Part shown: piece after piece, positions 58,101 to 60,000 of the stretch | How positions within the stretch are numbered: the stretch's first letter is position 1 | Layout of the letters: every line of letters begins with the position of its first letter | Assembly (NCBI GenBank): GCA_030704615.1 | Contig: CM060731.1 | Span: forward strand, 4,404,001-4,464,000 | DNA: 60,000 nucleotides | Origin: Takakia lepidozioides | Taxonomy: Eukaryota; Streptophyta; Takakiopsida; Takakiales; Takakiaceae | Direction of reading: 5' to 3' | The notes under the pieces: generated by a model | Seen by the model: the letters and a program-made list of their open reading frames with translations, nothing else | What the model was told of the DNA's origin: nothing | Databases searched by the model: none | Position numbers and translations under genes: made by a program

Positions 58101-59629
58101 GCTTTCACTTAGTGAACCAGCAGCTTCAAATGGCAAGTCTGAAATGGTGTTGACAGTAACGCTTTCAGAACCAGCAGCTTCAAGTGGCATCTCCACCATC
58201 AAGTCATTCACTGGAGTGGTGTTGACAGGGACTCTTTCAGCTTCATTGTAAACTCCTTCAATTGAATGTTGTGACTTCTCCACAGTTTTGTCATAATTAT
58301 GCCCAGAATGTCACTGTTTCCGATGCATTGGGCAATACTGTAGGAGCTGCTTCAAATTCAGGGCCCGTCAAACCTTCTTTGAACAGTACATCTCTGCTAA
58401 TCACAATTCTCTGTTTAATTGGATCCCACAGTCTATAACCCTTGCTTTCAGTGCAATATCCAAGAAAAATGCACTTGGTGCTCTTTGGATCAAGCTTCTC
58501 TCTTAGCTGTCCCTAAACCCTACTCCTGCCACCCAGACTAGGTTGTCATTTGCTACTCTGACGCTCCAGCTTCCAGGTCGAACTACTCGGTAGGACTTAA
58601 ACCAACATCTCTTATCCGTCATGTGCTGGGATGCTCCAGTATCAGCAAACCAAGCCTCATCCTGACTTGTAATATGAACATAATTTGCCTCACTTTCAGT
58701 CTCATCGGTAGTTACAGTTGGTTTTTTTTCAGCATCTGGTTCTCTCAAATCTTGACTCTCAAACACTGGATGCTCTAGAATCTCTGCAATTGTAACAAAA
58801 ACATCTGTCTCGGTCACGTGCACCTCACTCGTGGATACCTCCCTATCAGTCTTCTTAGAAGAACTAGAGCTGCACTCTTTAGCCCAATGCCTATATTTTC
58901 CACACTTGAAGCACTGTATTACCTTCTTTTTCTCTTCAATTGTTTTTTTTTTTCAGATATAAACAACTTCTTGTTCTTCTTCTTATCATCCTTCCCTGCA
59001 TAAAAAGCCTTATCACTTTCTTCCTCATTCTCCTTCAAGATCTTCAAGCTAGCCTCTCTCTTAAGCAATCTAGCATGAAAACCGTTCAGCGTCTGCTCAC
59101 TTGCAGGCACATTGTCCCACGCCAAGAGTAATGGTTCATAACTTTGTGGAAGCTTGCATTTGATCTTAGTCAAGAGCTGTCTCTGATTGATCGTTTCTCC
59201 AAGATCGTTTAGTTTCTTGCCAAGCGAGGAAACCTCACTATAGTAAGAAGACACTGAATCTCCTTCTTGCATTCGATAGTTAAAGAACTTCTCCTGCAAA
59301 TGCATAATACTCTCTTCTGCAGTCTGCTGATGGATCGTGTTCATCATCTCCCACATCTCTGCAGAAGTGGTGCAGTTGATCAATTGATTCATATAAGATC
59401 GATCGATGGAATGAAAAATTGTCACTATTGCCTTCCTGTCACGTCTTTTCCAATCAGCCTTCTCCGCTTCAATAGCAGTATCACTCAACTTCTCTTCACC
59501 AGAAACAATGGTGAATTCATCTCTTGATTCTAATACAAATTTGATGTGGAATTTCCACAAATGGAAGTTCTCACCGACAAACTTGTCAACTGTCTCAAAC
59601 TCTTTGTCTGCGTCCTCTTTAGAACTCAT
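58101..59629 (-). pseudogene. Ty1/copia gag-pol relic with integrase core deleted
   Basis: On minus, gag starts at 59629 (MSSKEDADKEFETVDKF) and runs as a UBN2-type gag to about 58919. The zinc knuckle CFKCGKYRHWAKEC lies at about 58905-58864 in a shifted frame, and the protease has WFADTGASQHMTDKRCWF. Then, at about 58503, the text jumps straight to the segment after integrase (KSTKCIFLGYCTESKGYRLW, ISRDVLFKE). Thus about 1 kb or more encoding the integrase core is gone. The frame ends where gypsy B's LTR begins at 58100; reverse transcriptase is not present on this side. Confidence 0.9.
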
Positions 59630-60000
59630 CTTTGCATCAGATGTACAATCTCTTCCAATCTAGATATTGAGTTAGTTATCAACCTATGCTTGAAAAACTG
59701 TCTCAATTCTAAACTAAAATTGGACAACTATAGCTTAACTTCGTGTTAAGCATCTGACAACTACAGCTTAACTTCTTGTTAAGCATCTGACACTTTCTTG
59801 TTCAACAGTTTAAGAATGGCTTTACCAGAATCAGACAAACAAGTTCCTACGATATAGCTTCTGTGTCAACCCGTGGGCCCATAACTTGTTGTAAGTCCCA
59901 CAGCCAAAAGAAGACCAAATACACTAAGATGAAAGAGTGCTTATTTCAGATAGTGTATGCATATGCTATACAGCTTCCAAAGTAGATTTAGCAAAAAACA
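59630..60000 (-). other. Copia leader and probable 5' LTR region
   Basis: This lies upstream of the copia gag on minus. Two direct copies of a 33-bp unit (59723-59755 and 59756-59788) each contain a small hairpin, CTTAAC...GTTAAG. I could not fix the LTR boundary or primer-binding site; the LTR likely runs off the window. Confidence 0.45.

Overview
This looks like about 60 kb of nuclear DNA from a land plant. Three intron-bearing host genes with consensus splice sites are present: an unrecognised protein, an EF-hand mitochondrial carrier and a caffeate-type O-methyltransferase. Captured pieces of a plastid siroheme-pathway gene and of PLS-type PPR genes point the same way. No bacterial or organellar organisation is visible. 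The species cannot be read from the sequence. The repeat density suggests a large genome.

Layout. (1) 1-4451: the 3' part of a serine- and lysine-rich protein of unknown function, three exons, running off the left edge. (2) 5611-11865: a 14-exon calcium-regulated (SCaMC/APC-type) mitochondrial carrier that reads in frame for 619 residues. (3) About 12-19 kb: gene-free DNA with hAT-type elements. One (15552-16669) has an 8-bp target duplication and carries a nested tRNA-derived SINE. (4) 19.2-25.4 kb: a decayed PIF/Harbinger module, with transposase on + and a Myb/trihelix-like accessory gene on -. Between them lies another inverted-repeat element holding at least seven copies of a long palindrome. 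(5) 26576-27370: a second hAT-type element with an 8-bp duplication. (6) 29508-31280: an O-methyltransferase gene of four exons, 369 residues. (7) 35.0-60 kb: a nest of transposons.

The nest can be partly read. A Ty1/copia element on - (58101-59629, extending right) was hit by a Ty3/gypsy element on - (gypsy B). A CACTA transposon of 3446 bp sits in gypsy B's 5' LTR with a 3-bp AGT duplication, and a + strand gypsy LTR (gypsy A 3' LTR) abuts gypsy B's reverse-transcriptase region. The body of gypsy A (35.0-38.5 kb) is separated from that LTR by about 12 kb of unfamiliar DNA. That DNA holds degenerate short repeats, a 527-bp direct duplication, a long ORF with one in-frame stop, a zinc-finger/SWIM-like gene, a small minus-strand ORF and 64-bp repeats.

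The most striking object is the CACTA element. It carries three consecutive exons, with their introns, of a sirohydrochlorin ferrochelatase (SirB) gene between two blocks of PPR gene sequence, all in the same orientation. It is a chimeric gene-capturing (Pack-type) transposon. The second is the palindrome array at 21.8-22.5 kb. All assignments rest on reading motifs, splice junctions and repeat ends by eye. No database search was possible.
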